DNA from: Bacteroidota bacterium
GTDB lineage: Bacteria; Bacteroidota; Ignavibacteria; UBA10030; UBA8401
Direction of reading: 5' to 3'
NCBI GenBank assembly: GCA_025355705.1
Contig: JANXZD010000067.1
Location: 1 to 22,026, forward strand
DNA: 22,026 nucleotides
The position numbers were made by a program, and so were the translations under genes. Of this stretch, positions 1 to 7,062 are shown piece by piece (the stretch's first letter is position 1; every line of letters begins with the position of its first letter). The notes beneath the pieces were generated by a model, which searched no databases, was not told the DNA's origin, and worked only from the letters and a program-made list of their open reading frames with translations.

Positions 1-670
1 CTGTAATGGCATTGTCTGAGCGATTTTTTTTACCGTATAAATCTTCGTGATTGAAATTTACTCCCTGGTCTGCTAGCCCAATTGAAATTGAAGAACTACC
101 CGAGGTACTATTCCAGGCGCTGGGTGCTTGTACGGCTGTAAGGTTCCATTGACTTGGTGAAACAAATATCGGATCATTTGGAGAAAAATTATACACCAGC
201 GTAATTGCTTGATGAACATATTCAACTTCCGGCAACCCTTTAAGTTGATTGATCACGGATGTTACAGAAACTGGATTTTCAAATCGTAAGTGATAAACTT
301 GTGATAGATCTTTAATTGTTAGGGGTTTTCCAGTGCGCTTGTTGATTCGTGTCAAATTATTTGGATCTGCATTTTTAATGCTTTTAACTAATCTAATCTT
401 GCCCGCTTTTTTCTCAATCTCTTTCAAAACATTAAGTGTATTTTCAAACTTACTATCAATTCTCTGCGAAAATGTCTTCGCATCATCATCTGACATTACA
501 ACTTTCTCTTTAAATTTAACGACGATAGCATCCGAAAGCAATTCATTGCCATCAATATAGAAATTTGCTTCTGAAGCAATATTGCTTGGGTTAACTACTT
601 TTTTCGGTTGGGCAATAGCACTTACTATTACAGTAAGATATATTGCAAAAACAATTAATGCCTTTTTCAT
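1..670 (-). CDS. Secreted subtilisin-like serine protease (S8), N-terminal part only
   Basis: Open minus-strand frame from ATG at 670 running off the left edge, about 223 codons. It begins with a signal peptide (MKK, then a hydrophobic stretch to about residue 20 ending A-I-A-Q). Residues about 25-155 look like a subtilase propeptide region, ending with a V-E-Y-V-like segment. A Q-W-N-L stretch and then the first catalytic-Asp block, about residue 200 (G-L-A-D-Q-G-V-N-F-N-H-E-D-L), follow. The Asp is present, but the usual D-(S/T)-G reads D-Q-G. The catalytic His and Ser and any T9SS sorting domain would lie outside the window. The start is supported by AAGGA upstream of the ATG. It sits downstream of the two-component operon, behind a long leader holding a palindromic operator and a hairpin. 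It is probably an exported protease; its substrate is unknown. Confidence 0.82.
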   Translation of the reverse strand, partial: MKKALIVFAIYLTVIVSAIAQPKKVVNPSNIASEANFYIDGNELLSDAIVVKFKEKVVMSDDDAKTFSQRIDSKFENTLNVLKEIEKKAGKIRLVKSIKNADPNNLTRINKRTGKPLTIKDLSQVYHLRFENPVSVTSVINQLKGLPEVEYVHQAITLVYNFSPNDPIFVSPSQWNLTAVQAPSAWNSTSGSSSISIGLADQGVNFNHEDLYGKKNRSDNAIT

Positions 671-790
671 AATCTTAATCCTTTCTAGTTTGATACAAAT
701 TAAATGTTAATTAACTTGCGGATAGCAGACATGTAAGCATCTTTCGCCGCAAGGTAGAATCTAAGGGTCGCTTAATATGTTTGTGATGTG

Positions 791-821
791 CCCGTTGCAA
801 CGCCGTAAACGTTGTAACGGG
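791..821 (-). promoter_or_regulatory. Leader hairpin upstream of the subtilase
   Basis: Twelve-base arms CCCGTTGCAACG and CGTTGTAACGGG pair fully (one G-T/G-U pair) around a 7-nt loop. The hairpin lies 121-151 nt upstream of the subtilase start. On the minus strand it has no U-tract after it, so it is not a standard terminator for that strand. On the plus strand it is followed by TTTTATATTTT, but no plus-strand gene ends here. A hairpin sits at almost the same distance ahead of the gene at 5695, with similar flanks, which suggests a 5' leader element. Confidence 0.55.
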
Positions 822-937
822 TTTTATATTTTGTTGATTTTATTTGTATCCTCCTTTCCATAAATATTTTAATCACTTGGTGCAAAATCGTGGTTTTACA
901 TAAATGCCAATGATCAAAAATAATTTTGTCTGAGTTT

Positions 938-983
938 AATAACCCCAACAATGACTACCGATGCAATACTCAGATTTGAGTAT
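938..983 (-). promoter_or_regulatory. Palindromic operator and putative promoter, copy 1 (subtilase)
   Basis: The 18-bp palindrome ATACTCAGATTTGAGTAT (plus strand) is at 966-983. Read on the minus strand, its last base starts a -35-like TTGCAT (966-961), followed by a 17-nt spacer and a weak -10-like GTTATT (943-938). The segment 936-983 matches 7015-7062 at about 44 of 48 positions, so the promoter side is conserved with copy 3. The downstream gene is the subtilase at 670. The palindrome is plain in the sequence; the promoter assignment is inference, and the -10 is poor here. Confidence 0.55.
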
Positions 984-1032
984 TTTTAAAGAAGTTGTGT
1001 TTTAGGTCTTTTGTGAAGATTTAAGGCAGGAA

Positions 1033-1701
1033 TTACTCGATTAAGCGTTCTTTGTATGCTTTTACCACTAAACCGTGTCTGGTGTGGACATCCAGTTTGG
1101 CAAAGATATTTCTTCGGTGAGTATTAACGGTATTAAAACTTATAAATAGTTTTTGGGATATTTCTTCTGTGCTGAGCCCTTCTGCAAAAAGTTTAACAAT
1201 TCCCTTTTCTCTTTCAGAAAGATTATAGGTGGATTCTTCATTTTTACTACCAATGTATGCATCCATAAACTTCTTGGTGATACTGGAATCAAATGGCATT
1301 CCTCCCTGAACGGCACTTTCGATGGAACGAATAATGTCGGCTGTGGTTGAAGTTTTTAACAAATACCCATTTGCTCCCCGCTTCATTGCTAATTTGATTT
1401 CAGAGTCGGAGTCGTGCGATGTTAACATAATGATATATGACCCCGGAGAATTTTTCTTTAATGGAATGATCCCATCAATTCCCGACACTCCTGGCATTTT
1501 GATATCAAGCAATATAACTGTGGGTGGTTCAACGTCATTTTGCAACTCTTTGATCGCAGAACGGCACGAAAGCATATACTGTGAACAAAGAACGGTGCTG
1601 CTCCTGTTCAATGCTTCCGAAAGGATGATGCAAAAACTTTCTGTGTCATCAATAATCCAGACATTGATTTTGTTGTGCACTTGTTTGTGTGTTTTATTCA
1701 T
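1033..1701 (-). CDS. LuxR/NarL-family response regulator
   Basis: A 222-residue DNA-binding response regulator of normal length for the NarL/FixJ class. The receiver domain spans about 12-130: acidic D18-D19, phospho-acceptor D66 in L-L-D-I-K-M-P-G, T94 in M-L-T-S, and K116 in Y-L-L-K. The LuxR-type helix-turn-helix spans about 158-220 (L-S-E-R-E-K at the start, then E-E-I-S-Q-K-L-F-I-S and T-V-N-T-H-R-R-N-I-F-A-K-L). All key residues are intact. Its ATG overlaps the stop of the kinase gene as ATGA, so the two are translationally coupled and it is the cognate partner. It probably binds the palindrome found upstream of its own operon and three other units (inference). Confidence 0.95.
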   Translation of the reverse strand: MNKTHKQVHNKINVWIIDDTESFCIILSEALNRSSTVLCSQYMLSCRSAIKELQNDVEPPTVILLDIKMPGVSGIDGIIPLKKNSPGSYIIMLTSHDSDSEIKLAMKRGANGYLLKTSTTADIIRSIESAVQGGMPFDSSITKKFMDAYIGSKNEESTYNLSEREKGIVKLFAEGLSTEEISQKLFISFNTVNTHRRNIFAKLDVHTRHGLVVKAYKERLIE

Positions 1702-3281
1702 TGTCTGTTCGAGGATTGAGAAGCAAGGGGAAGATATATTTTAAACGTAGTGCCTTTATTAGTACTGTCAACTTCAATAAATCCCTCGTGTTGCTTTATA
1801 ATATTTTGAACAATTGAAAGTCCTAATCCAGTCCCCATATCGGGTGCCTTGGTTGTAAAAAAGGGATCGAATATTTTATCAATATCTGATTCTTTTATCC
1901 CTGCTCCATTATCAGAAACAGAAAACACACCATAGAATAAAGATGGATTCGATGTAAATTCTTGAACAATAAAATCACTCTTCTCCAAATTATGCGCAGA
2001 GAGTGTTATTGTTCCACCTTGCGGCATTGCATCGCGTGCGTTGACCATTAAATTCAGGAAAACTTGTTGCAATTGATTATAATCTCCGATTACTATAAAA
2101 TTATTTTGCAGATATCTTTTTTCAATTCGAAAGATATCGGGTAAATTAACGGAAAACGAATTTATTAATCCTTCCAAAAGAGTATTCATTTCGATAATAT
2201 CGTTTTCCCCTTTTATTCCCTTCCCAATTGTCAATATTTTTTTAAGCAACTCAACGCCATTATTAGCTCTTTCCGCTACTGCATTAAGAACCTTTATATT
2301 CTTATGCTGTTTTATCTCCTCCCGCAACAGTTCAACGGATATAGAAATAGGGACCAAAATATTTTGCAGATCGTGTGCAATGCTACTCGTCAATAGCGCT
2401 AGTGTTTCCATCTTTTGAGATCGCAAATACATTTCCTCAATTTTTTTCTTTTCGGAGATATCTGTATTAATGATCAAAATAATATCTCTGCCCGTTGCCT
2501 TGCTTGATATTTTCTTCCAATGACTTTCCGTAAGAATTACTGTTCGGTCAGCCTTGTTTTGTCGAAGATTTCCATACCATTCTTTGTATTCTGAAACGTC
2601 GGTCCACACTTGATCATATTCCTCTGCATTACCATTGTCGAACAATATAGTCTTCAGCGATTTACCAAGAACGGATTCCCTAAGTATTCCATAGATAATT
2701 TCAGCCGAAGAATTCCACAATACAATGTTGCCCTGTTCATCTAACACGATTATAGCATCTTGCGTCTCGTTTAATAATGCTGCTTGTTCTTCATTTTCTT
2801 CTTCAAATAATTTTCTTTTTGAAATATCAATAAGAACTCCATACGCATAATCTTCACCGGCAACGCCTTCAACAGATAACAATCCCCAAAATATTCCATT
2901 CTGTAAGCATGTACACTTTATTTCATAATCGGTGACTTTTCCATTTTGGATAATATCATTTCTTATATTATCTATATCGTTGGCAGGAAATGAGTATGAT
3001 AACAATTTATAATCGCTTAATGATTTCCATTGTAACATATTTTGGAACGTACTGTTTGCATCTACAACTTCAAAGGAATGAATATTAAATTTAAACATCC
3101 CTGCAAGCGAATGTTCAAACAATGATTTGAGCCTTTGTTCGCTCTTCGCTAACTCAAGTAGTTTACTTTGCTGTAAATCGCTAAGAGCTTTGCTGCTTTT
3201 TAGTGCAAGCAAAATATAACCGATGGCTATTGAAACGGTTAATGTGCTACCAATCAATATGATAAGATCAAGCTTGTTCAT
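1698..3281 (-). CDS. PAS-PAS sensor histidine kinase
   Basis: A 527-residue membrane-anchored kinase. It has one N-terminal membrane segment (about 5-26), a short linker coil, a first PAS domain (about 47-158), a second PAS domain (about 165-278), a HisKA dimerisation domain with phospho-acceptor H303 in A-H-D-L-Q-N, and a HATPase_c domain. The ATPase boxes are complete: N box N-L-M-V-N-A-R-D-A (410-418), D-N-G-A-G-I (457-462), F-D-P-F-F (471-475), and G-T-G-L-G-L (483-488). It has no receiver domain. Kinases paired with NarL-type regulators usually carry HisKA_3; this one has an H-D-L-x-N HisKA domain, as FixL does with FixJ. It overlaps its neighbours by ATGA on both sides. The membrane gene upstream probably provides sensing input (inference). 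Confidence 0.94.
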   Translation of the reverse strand: MNKLDLIILIGSTLTVSIAIGYILLALKSSKALSDLQQSKLLELAKSEQRLKSLFEHSLAGMFKFNIHSFEVVDANSTFQNMLQWKSLSDYKLLSYSFPANDIDNIRNDIIQNGKVTDYEIKCTCLQNGIFWGLLSVEGVAGEDYAYGVLIDISKRKLFEEENEEQAALLNETQDAIIVLDEQGNIVLWNSSAEIIYGILRESVLGKSLKTILFDNGNAEEYDQVWTDVSEYKEWYGNLRQNKADRTVILTESHWKKISSKATGRDIILIINTDISEKKKIEEMYLRSQKMETLALLTSSIAHDLQNILVPISISVELLREEIKQHKNIKVLNAVAERANNGVELLKKILTIGKGIKGENDIIEMNTLLEGLINSFSVNLPDIFRIEKRYLQNNFIVIGDYNQLQQVFLNLMVNARDAMPQGGTITLSAHNLEKSDFIVQEFTSNPSLFYGVFSVSDNGAGIKESDIDKIFDPFFTTKAPDMGTGLGLSIVQNIIKQHEGFIEVDSTNKGTTFKIYLPLASQSSNRQ

Positions 3282-3919
3282 TGTGTCGACACGAAAAAAG
3301 AAAATGAAAAGAGGATGTTGGCAATGATAAAAAATGACCAGTTAATCTTCCATATTGCAAAAAAATAATCGATTCCAAGTTTCATTATTTCATTTCCTAA
3401 ACTTAACACTAATACTGATCCGGTGCAGTAGATCAAAACACCGGCGGCAATCCAAAATATAGAATATTTGTAAATTGGATAGACTGTGTTTACCTTCTCT
3501 GTAACAATCGAATGAATTACTGACATTGCCCCAAAAATGAGAACTACTCTGGTCAATAATAGCAAAAGGGTGTTAAATTGAGGTTCGTTATTTTGGTGGA
3601 TGTAAGAAAAAATAAACACCGCTAAATCAAGTGCAATAAATATTAAAAATATAATTTTTTTTAAATTAGATCTTACAAATAATCGGAATAAGAGTAATAA
3701 AAATGTCGCTTCAAAAGCCGTATAAAAATCTGTTAGCACATGCGTCGGGATCTTCATTCTTCCCAAAGTATATTCGATTCCAATTTGAATGACTGTAATC
3801 AATAAAAAGAATATAAAATATCGCAACATCGCATCAACTTTCTTCCATCGAAAGATTCCTATGATCAATGGAAAAAGGCTGCTTGCCATTGCGATATACG
3901 CTAAAATTGGTATTTTCAT
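3278..3919 (-). CDS. Seven-helix membrane protein of a two-component operon
   Basis: A 213-residue, very hydrophobic protein with about seven predicted membrane helices (near 4-23, 32-52, 62-82, 87-106, 116-136, 152-175 and 190-211) and almost no soluble domain. A helix-six segment F-W-I-A-A-G-V-L-I-Y recalls unnamed membrane proteins found next to sensor kinases in Bacteroidota, but this is from memory and not a named family. Its stop overlaps the kinase ATG (ATGA), and its start lies 3 nt after the stop of the small exported protein, so all four genes form one coupled operon. It is likely a sensory or regulatory partner of the kinase, which itself has only one membrane segment. The function is not established. 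Confidence 0.75.
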   Translation of the reverse strand: MKIPILAYIAMASSLFPLIIGIFRWKKVDAMLRYFIFFLLITVIQIGIEYTLGRMKIPTHVLTDFYTAFEATFLLLLFRLFVRSNLKKIIFLIFIALDLAVFIFSYIHQNNEPQFNTLLLLLTRVVLIFGAMSVIHSIVTEKVNTVYPIYKYSIFWIAAGVLIYCTGSVLVLSLGNEIMKLGIDYFFAIWKINWSFFIIANILFSFSFFVSTQ

Positions 3920-3922
3920 TTA

Positions 3923-4315
3923 TTATTTATTTAACGTGCCTTGATTTCCACAAACTGGTGGACAAGGTAAAATACTTTCTGCTATCACCCCGTTTTCAAT
4001 ATCATTGCCTAAGCTATTTACTCCAACAACGACCAGGGTGGGGGCACCATTATCCTCTTTTGCATAATAAAATCGCACTGCGACGCAATCCGGTTGACCT
4101 AATATAGCATCTATTACGTTACGATTAAACAAGCCACCTTTAATGTTTGGTGCTGTTGGATTATTCTTGAAGTTATTAACATATTTTTCAGCGGTTGCAA
4201 GAGAAACAACATGATTATGCCCTGCCCCTGTTTGAGTCTTTACAACCGTTGCTGTGATAATCGTTATTAGGGACACAGCAATAATTGCCAAAATAGTTCT
4301 TTTTATTACATTCAT
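3923..4315 (-). CDS. Small exported protein of unknown function, first gene of the signalling operon
   Basis: A 130-residue protein with an N-terminal signal or anchor sequence (about 7-26), then a compact domain (about 38-130). Visible features are an I-L-G-Q-P-D-C block, R-F-Y-Y-A-K, a T-L-V-V-V-G-V-N strand, G-N-D-I, and a C-terminal L-P-C-P-P-V-C-G motif. Three cysteines in the mature part could form a disulphide. I recall similar small exported proteins in Bacteroidota but know no function. It is the first gene after the palindromic operator and leads the operon with the 7-helix protein, kinase and regulator. That position suggests a periplasmic sensor or ligand-binding partner, or a signalling ligand; both are inference. 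Confidence 0.75.
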   Translation of the reverse strand: MNVIKRTILAIIAVSLITIITATVVKTQTGAGHNHVVSLATAEKYVNNFKNNPTAPNIKGGLFNRNVIDAILGQPDCVAVRFYYAKEDNGAPTLVVVGVNSLGNDIENGVIAESILPCPPVCGNQGTLNK

Positions 4316-4360
4316 AACATACCCCTTGAATTTATTTTAGAAAAATGTGAATTACAGGAT

Positions 4361-4406
4361 ATACTAAAGGTGATAAACTCATATAGCAATACTCAGATTT
4401 GAGTAT
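4361..4406 (-). promoter_or_regulatory. Palindromic operator and putative promoter, copy 2 (signalling operon)
   Basis: The same 18-bp palindrome lies at 4389-4406. On the minus strand a -35-like TTGCTA (4389-4384) begins at its last base. A 17-nt spacer and a -10-like TAGTAT (4366-4361) follow, predicting a transcript start near 4354 and a leader of about 40 nt before the ATG at 4315. The operator lies just past the terminator of the neighbouring T9SS gene. As it controls the operon encoding the LuxR-type regulator, autoregulation is the simplest reading (inference). Confidence 0.65.
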
Positions 4407-4421
4407 TTTTAAGATATAAGA

Positions 4422-4448
4422 AAACGCTCAGTAATGAGCTGAGCGTTT
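4422..4448 (-). terminator. Intrinsic terminator of the T9SS-substrate gene 4460-5695
   Basis: Nine-base perfect arms AAACGCTCA and TGAGCGTTT flank a 9-nt loop, 12 nt past the stop codon at 4460. On the minus strand the stem is followed by a T-rich run (TTTTCTTAT). It separates this gene from the signalling-operon promoter just downstream. Confidence 0.85.
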
Positions 4449-4459
4449 ATTAACTGCTT

Positions 4460-5695
4460 CTATTTCACCAGCATCATTTTCTTTTGCGAAGAGAATTTTC
4501 CGGCGGTAAAACTATAGAAATAAACGCCGCTTGGAAGGTTTACGGCATTCCATGTGATCGTATAGTTCCCAATACCTTTATTTTCTTTCACAAGTTGGGA
4601 TACCTCTTGACCCGCAGAGTTAAATACTATTACGGTAACAAATGATGGAACAGCAATACTGTATTTAATTTCAGTAGTAGGATTAAAAGGGTTGGGGTAA
4701 TTTTGTTCAATAGAAAATTCAGTCGGCAGTTCTTGAAATGTATGTTGTCTCTTTTGTGCCCAATGCGATATACCCTCTACGTTAACAATTGAACTATATG
4801 CTGAGTATAAATTTGCTGACGATTTTGCACGAACACGATATTCTGCGGTGTGTGTTGCCCAACGTGGATTTGTTATGTCAAATTCAGTGTCGGTAAAAGA
4901 AGTATTTGTTGTTGTAGCAATAACTACCCACCCGCCATTATCATAAACGTGTCTCTCAACTTCGTAGTTTGATATATCGGATTCAGGATTTGCCGCCCAA
5001 GATAAAGTCACATTTCCAGTGCTATAATTATTTTGAAAAGAAGTTGGTGCGGTTGGCTGCGAGTTAAAATTTGCTACAAAAGTAGTAGCGGAAGATACAG
5101 ATGTGCTAAATTGTAGATTTGAAAAGGTAGATCCTTCACTATATGTCCACTGTTTCCATGTTCGCAAAAGGTTGTTGATGGTCTGATTATCAATTGCTTC
5201 AAGTGTATGAGTTGCATTTTTGCCCCATGATCGTGTAACTCCTTCCGCAGGAATATCGGATTCGAGGTAAGCATCAATTTTCATAGATCCCCCAGCACCA
5301 AAACTATTTTGGGCTGTAATGCTGTAGGATGTTTCAAGTGTAAAACTCGTTGTTCTTGTTGTAGTTAAAACGTGTTGACCAAGATAATTATCTTCCCACA
5401 TTTCAACAAATACTGTATGATTTCCGATACCTGATACAGTAGAATAAAATTGTGGATATAAGTTTGGATTATTAAAAATCGTGTTTCCATCAAGCTTCAC
5501 TACAAATTTGTATATATTTAAATAAGGATACCCAGAACCTGATCCACCAACATTGAACCAAACATTAGCAGAAGTAGCGCCAACGGCCGCATATACTGTT
5601 GAGCCAGAGGCTGGTGTTACGACGCTAATTGTACCGGCAGAAACTACGCCGGAAAATAATACCTCAATAACGAATAAAGTTAAAAAGGATTTCAT
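4460..5695 (-). CDS. T9SS-secreted protein with Ig-like and fibronectin III domains
   Basis: A 411-residue secreted protein. It has a signal peptide (about 1-20, ending V-V-S-A-G), an Ig-like N-terminal region (about 22-118), and a middle segment of the type often repeated in FCB surface proteins (about 127-213, with N-S-F-G-A-G-G and H-T-L-E-A-I). A fibronectin type III domain follows (about 217-308: L-S-W-A-A-N-P-E-S-D-I-S-N-Y-E-V-E-R). The C-terminal T9SS sorting domain is at about 325-411 (Q-N-Y-P-N-P-F-N-P-T-T-E-I-K-Y-S-I, then L-P-S-G-V-Y-F-Y, ending K-M-M-L-V-K). No catalytic motif is visible; an adhesin or carbohydrate-binding surface protein is plausible. Its leader resembles that of the subtilase gene. 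The start is set by the signal peptide and AAGGAAC upstream. Confidence 0.9.
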   Translation of the reverse strand: MKSFLTLFVIEVLFSGVVSAGTISVVTPASGSTVYAAVGATSANVWFNVGGSGSGYPYLNIYKFVVKLDGNTIFNNPNLYPQFYSTVSGIGNHTVFVEMWEDNYLGQHVLTTTRTTSFTLETSYSITAQNSFGAGGSMKIDAYLESDIPAEGVTRSWGKNATHTLEAIDNQTINNLLRTWKQWTYSEGSTFSNLQFSTSVSSATTFVANFNSQPTAPTSFQNNYSTGNVTLSWAANPESDISNYEVERHVYDNGGWVVIATTTNTSFTDTEFDITNPRWATHTAEYRVRAKSSANLYSAYSSIVNVEGISHWAQKRQHTFQELPTEFSIEQNYPNPFNPTTEIKYSIAVPSFVTVIVFNSAGQEVSQLVKENKGIGNYTITWNAVNLPSGVYFYSFTAGKFSSQKKMMLVK

Positions 5696-5757
5696 AATCT
5701 TTGTTCCTTGTCTAGTTGTTTGTGAATTTGTAAATTAGTGTACAAAGAAAAGACATC

Positions 5758-5774
5758 GTAGAATCTATGATTCT
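5758..5774 (-). promoter_or_regulatory. GTAGAATCTA box in leader of 5695 gene
   Basis: The plus-strand text GTAGAATCTA occurs here and at 754-763, in the leaders of two unrelated secreted-protein genes and with similar flanks. At this copy it is part of a short inverted repeat AGAATC-TAT-GATTCT. It may be a shared protein or RNA element, or simply residue of a duplicated leader. Confidence 0.35.
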
Positions 5775-5820
5775 TCTATGAAAAAGGTTTCCAGCCTTAT
5801 AACTATTCTTTGTGTTTCAT

Positions 5821-5852
5821 CCGTGGTTAGATGTATCAGCATCTAACCACGG
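5821..5852 (-). promoter_or_regulatory. Hairpin between lipoprotein gene and T9SS gene
   Basis: A perfect 13-bp stem (CCGTGGTTAGATG and CATCTAACCACGG) with a 6-nt loop. It lies 28 nt past the stop of the lipoprotein gene and 126-157 nt ahead of the start at 5695. On the minus strand the following bases are not U-rich (ATGAAACACAAAG), so classical termination is doubtful. Its distance from the start codon and its flanks match the hairpin at 791-821, so it may be a leader element. A processing or 3'-protecting hairpin for the upstream mRNA is the alternative. Confidence 0.6.
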
Positions 5853-5879
5853 CTATTTTCTGTGGAAATGCCCCTCTTT

Positions 5880-6983
5880 CTATTTACCATGAAACATATA
5901 AGTTTTATTTCCATCCGATGCCGATAAAAATATTTCATTGTTCGTTCCCCAGACACCATGAAAATCAATATTCTTATTCGAAGGAATGACTAATTCAGCC
6001 CAATCAATTCCATTAAAATGATAAACAAAACCTAAAATTGATAAAGCGAATATATTTGTTTTTGAAGTTCCCCATAACTTAACTATCGGATATTGTGGAT
6101 AAAATAACTGCGACCACGAATCCCCCCGTAATTGATAAATTGCATCACCCCCCGAATAAATATTGCCATCATCATCTTTTCCAAGGGTATTAATGCCCCA
6201 TTTTGGTACATCGGTATTTGTAAACGAATCTATCGCCTGCCAGTGAGAATTGTATTTTTTATAAAATTTATATTCAAATGATCCATTATTATTGTTATGA
6301 ATTTGCGATATCGTAATTGGATTTCCATTACTTGAGATTAAAATGGCACTGTTATTCATTGTGTATGCTATTGAATCTTTATTGTAAAACGGAATAGAAT
6401 CCAATTTCCATTCGATCCCGTTGAAATTATAAATATAGTCTGGATTACCAGAGCACCATATATTTAAACTTGAAGACGCGTTTATTTTGGTTAATTCACC
6501 TTTAGATCGTTTAATATTGATTTCATTCCAAACTTTTCCGTCAAAGTGAATTATAAACGATGAATCCAAAAAGTAGGGGGGGGTTGTGGAGAATGTTTGA
6601 TAGATTCTGCTCCCAGCAGCATAAATATTTGTTGAATCAAATCCGTAAATTGATTTTAGATCAAATGGTCCAGGAATGTTACCTCCGTATGGTGGTATTA
6701 ATTTAACGGTTGCCCATTTTTTACCGTCGTAATGCCACATTGTTGCAATTCCTCCATGTGCATCGTGCCCAACAGCGTAAACATTTGATGGAGATGAGCC
6801 CCAAATTGACCCTAATAAAACCTGCCCTCCTAAAACATAAAAAAGTGTGTCAACCGTCCAGGTATAATCCCGTTTGCTTGGCTTAATATCTTCTTTTGTT
6901 TGTTCGGTTGGTTTTTCGATACAACTTAGATTGAGAAAAATAATTATTAGTAAATATATGCTTACAAATTTTTGACCCATCAT
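5880..6983 (-). CDS. Beta-propeller-like outer-membrane lipoprotein
   Basis: A 367-residue protein with a lipoprotein signal ending in a lipobox (L-N-L-S-C, Cys at about 21), followed by five to six repeats of about 50-60 residues. Typical repeat pattern: W-G-S-S-P-S-N-V-Y-A-V-G, then H-Y-D-G-K-K-W; later copies include Y-G-F-D-S-T-N-I-Y-A-A-G, H-F-D-G-K-V-W, W-G-T-S-K-T-N-I-F and H-F-N-G-I-D-W. This looks like a propeller of the kind common on FCB cell surfaces; no enzyme motif is visible. Two adjacent ATGs are possible (6983 and 6980), with GAGG just upstream. The gene carries an 8-base C tract (G on the plus strand, 6576-6583). It is driven by palindrome copy 3. Function unknown. Confidence 0.8.
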   Translation of the reverse strand: MMGQKFVSIYLLIIIFLNLSCIEKPTEQTKEDIKPSKRDYTWTVDTLFYVLGGQVLLGSIWGSSPSNVYAVGHDAHGGIATMWHYDGKKWATVKLIPPYGGNIPGPFDLKSIYGFDSTNIYAAGSRIYQTFSTTPPYFLDSSFIIHFDGKVWNEINIKRSKGELTKINASSSLNIWCSGNPDYIYNFNGIEWKLDSIPFYNKDSIAYTMNNSAILISSNGNPITISQIHNNNNGSFEYKFYKKYNSHWQAIDSFTNTDVPKWGINTLGKDDDGNIYSGGDAIYQLRGDSWSQLFYPQYPIVKLWGTSKTNIFALSILGFVYHFNGIDWAELVIPSNKNIDFHGVWGTNNEIFLSASDGNKTYMFHGK

Positions 6984-7016
6984 TCTAACCTCAACACTCT
7001 ATATTTTTATATGGTT

Positions 7017-7062
7017 AATAACCCCAACAATCACAAAGGATGCAATACTCAGATTTGAGTAT
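7017..7062 (-). promoter_or_regulatory. Palindromic operator and putative promoter, copy 3 (lipoprotein gene)
   Basis: Palindrome at 7045-7062. On the minus strand TTGCAT (7045-7040) starts at its last base, with a 17-nt spacer and a weak GTTATT (7022-7017), predicting a leader of about 27 nt for the gene at 6983. Further upstream on the minus strand an extra half-site gives ACTCAAAT repeated at a 10-bp step. The promoter side matches copy 1 and the distal side matches copy 4. Confidence 0.55.

Larger units (their letters stand above)
671..1032 (-). other. 362-nt intergenic region: operator/promoter plus long leader
   Basis: No credible gene lies between the response-regulator stop and the subtilase start. 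Read on the minus strand, the region holds the palindromic operator at 983-966, a possible promoter ending near 938, an AT-rich stretch, a strong hairpin at 821-791, a GTAGAATCTA box at 754-763 (plus-strand text) and an SD-containing segment next to the ATG at 670. If the promoter is right, the subtilase mRNA has a leader of about 260 nt. No intrinsic terminator for the upstream operon was recognised here. Confidence 0.6.

Noticed and set aside
966..983. Palindrome as a plus-strand intrinsic terminator (stem followed by TTTTT in copies 1 and 2)
   Set aside because: No plus-strand gene ends at any copy, the stem is AT-rich and short, copies 3 and 4 lack the T-run, and the exact sequence rather than only the pairing is conserved.
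1322..1744. Plus-strand 140-codon frame opposite the response regulator
   Set aside because: Antisense to a gene with intact conserved domains, no ribosome site, no recognisable protein pattern.
6094..6102. TGTGGATAA, a perfect DnaA-box match
   Set aside because: A single box inside a coding sequence, far from dnaN and without a cluster or AT-rich unwinding region; expected by chance in this much sequence.
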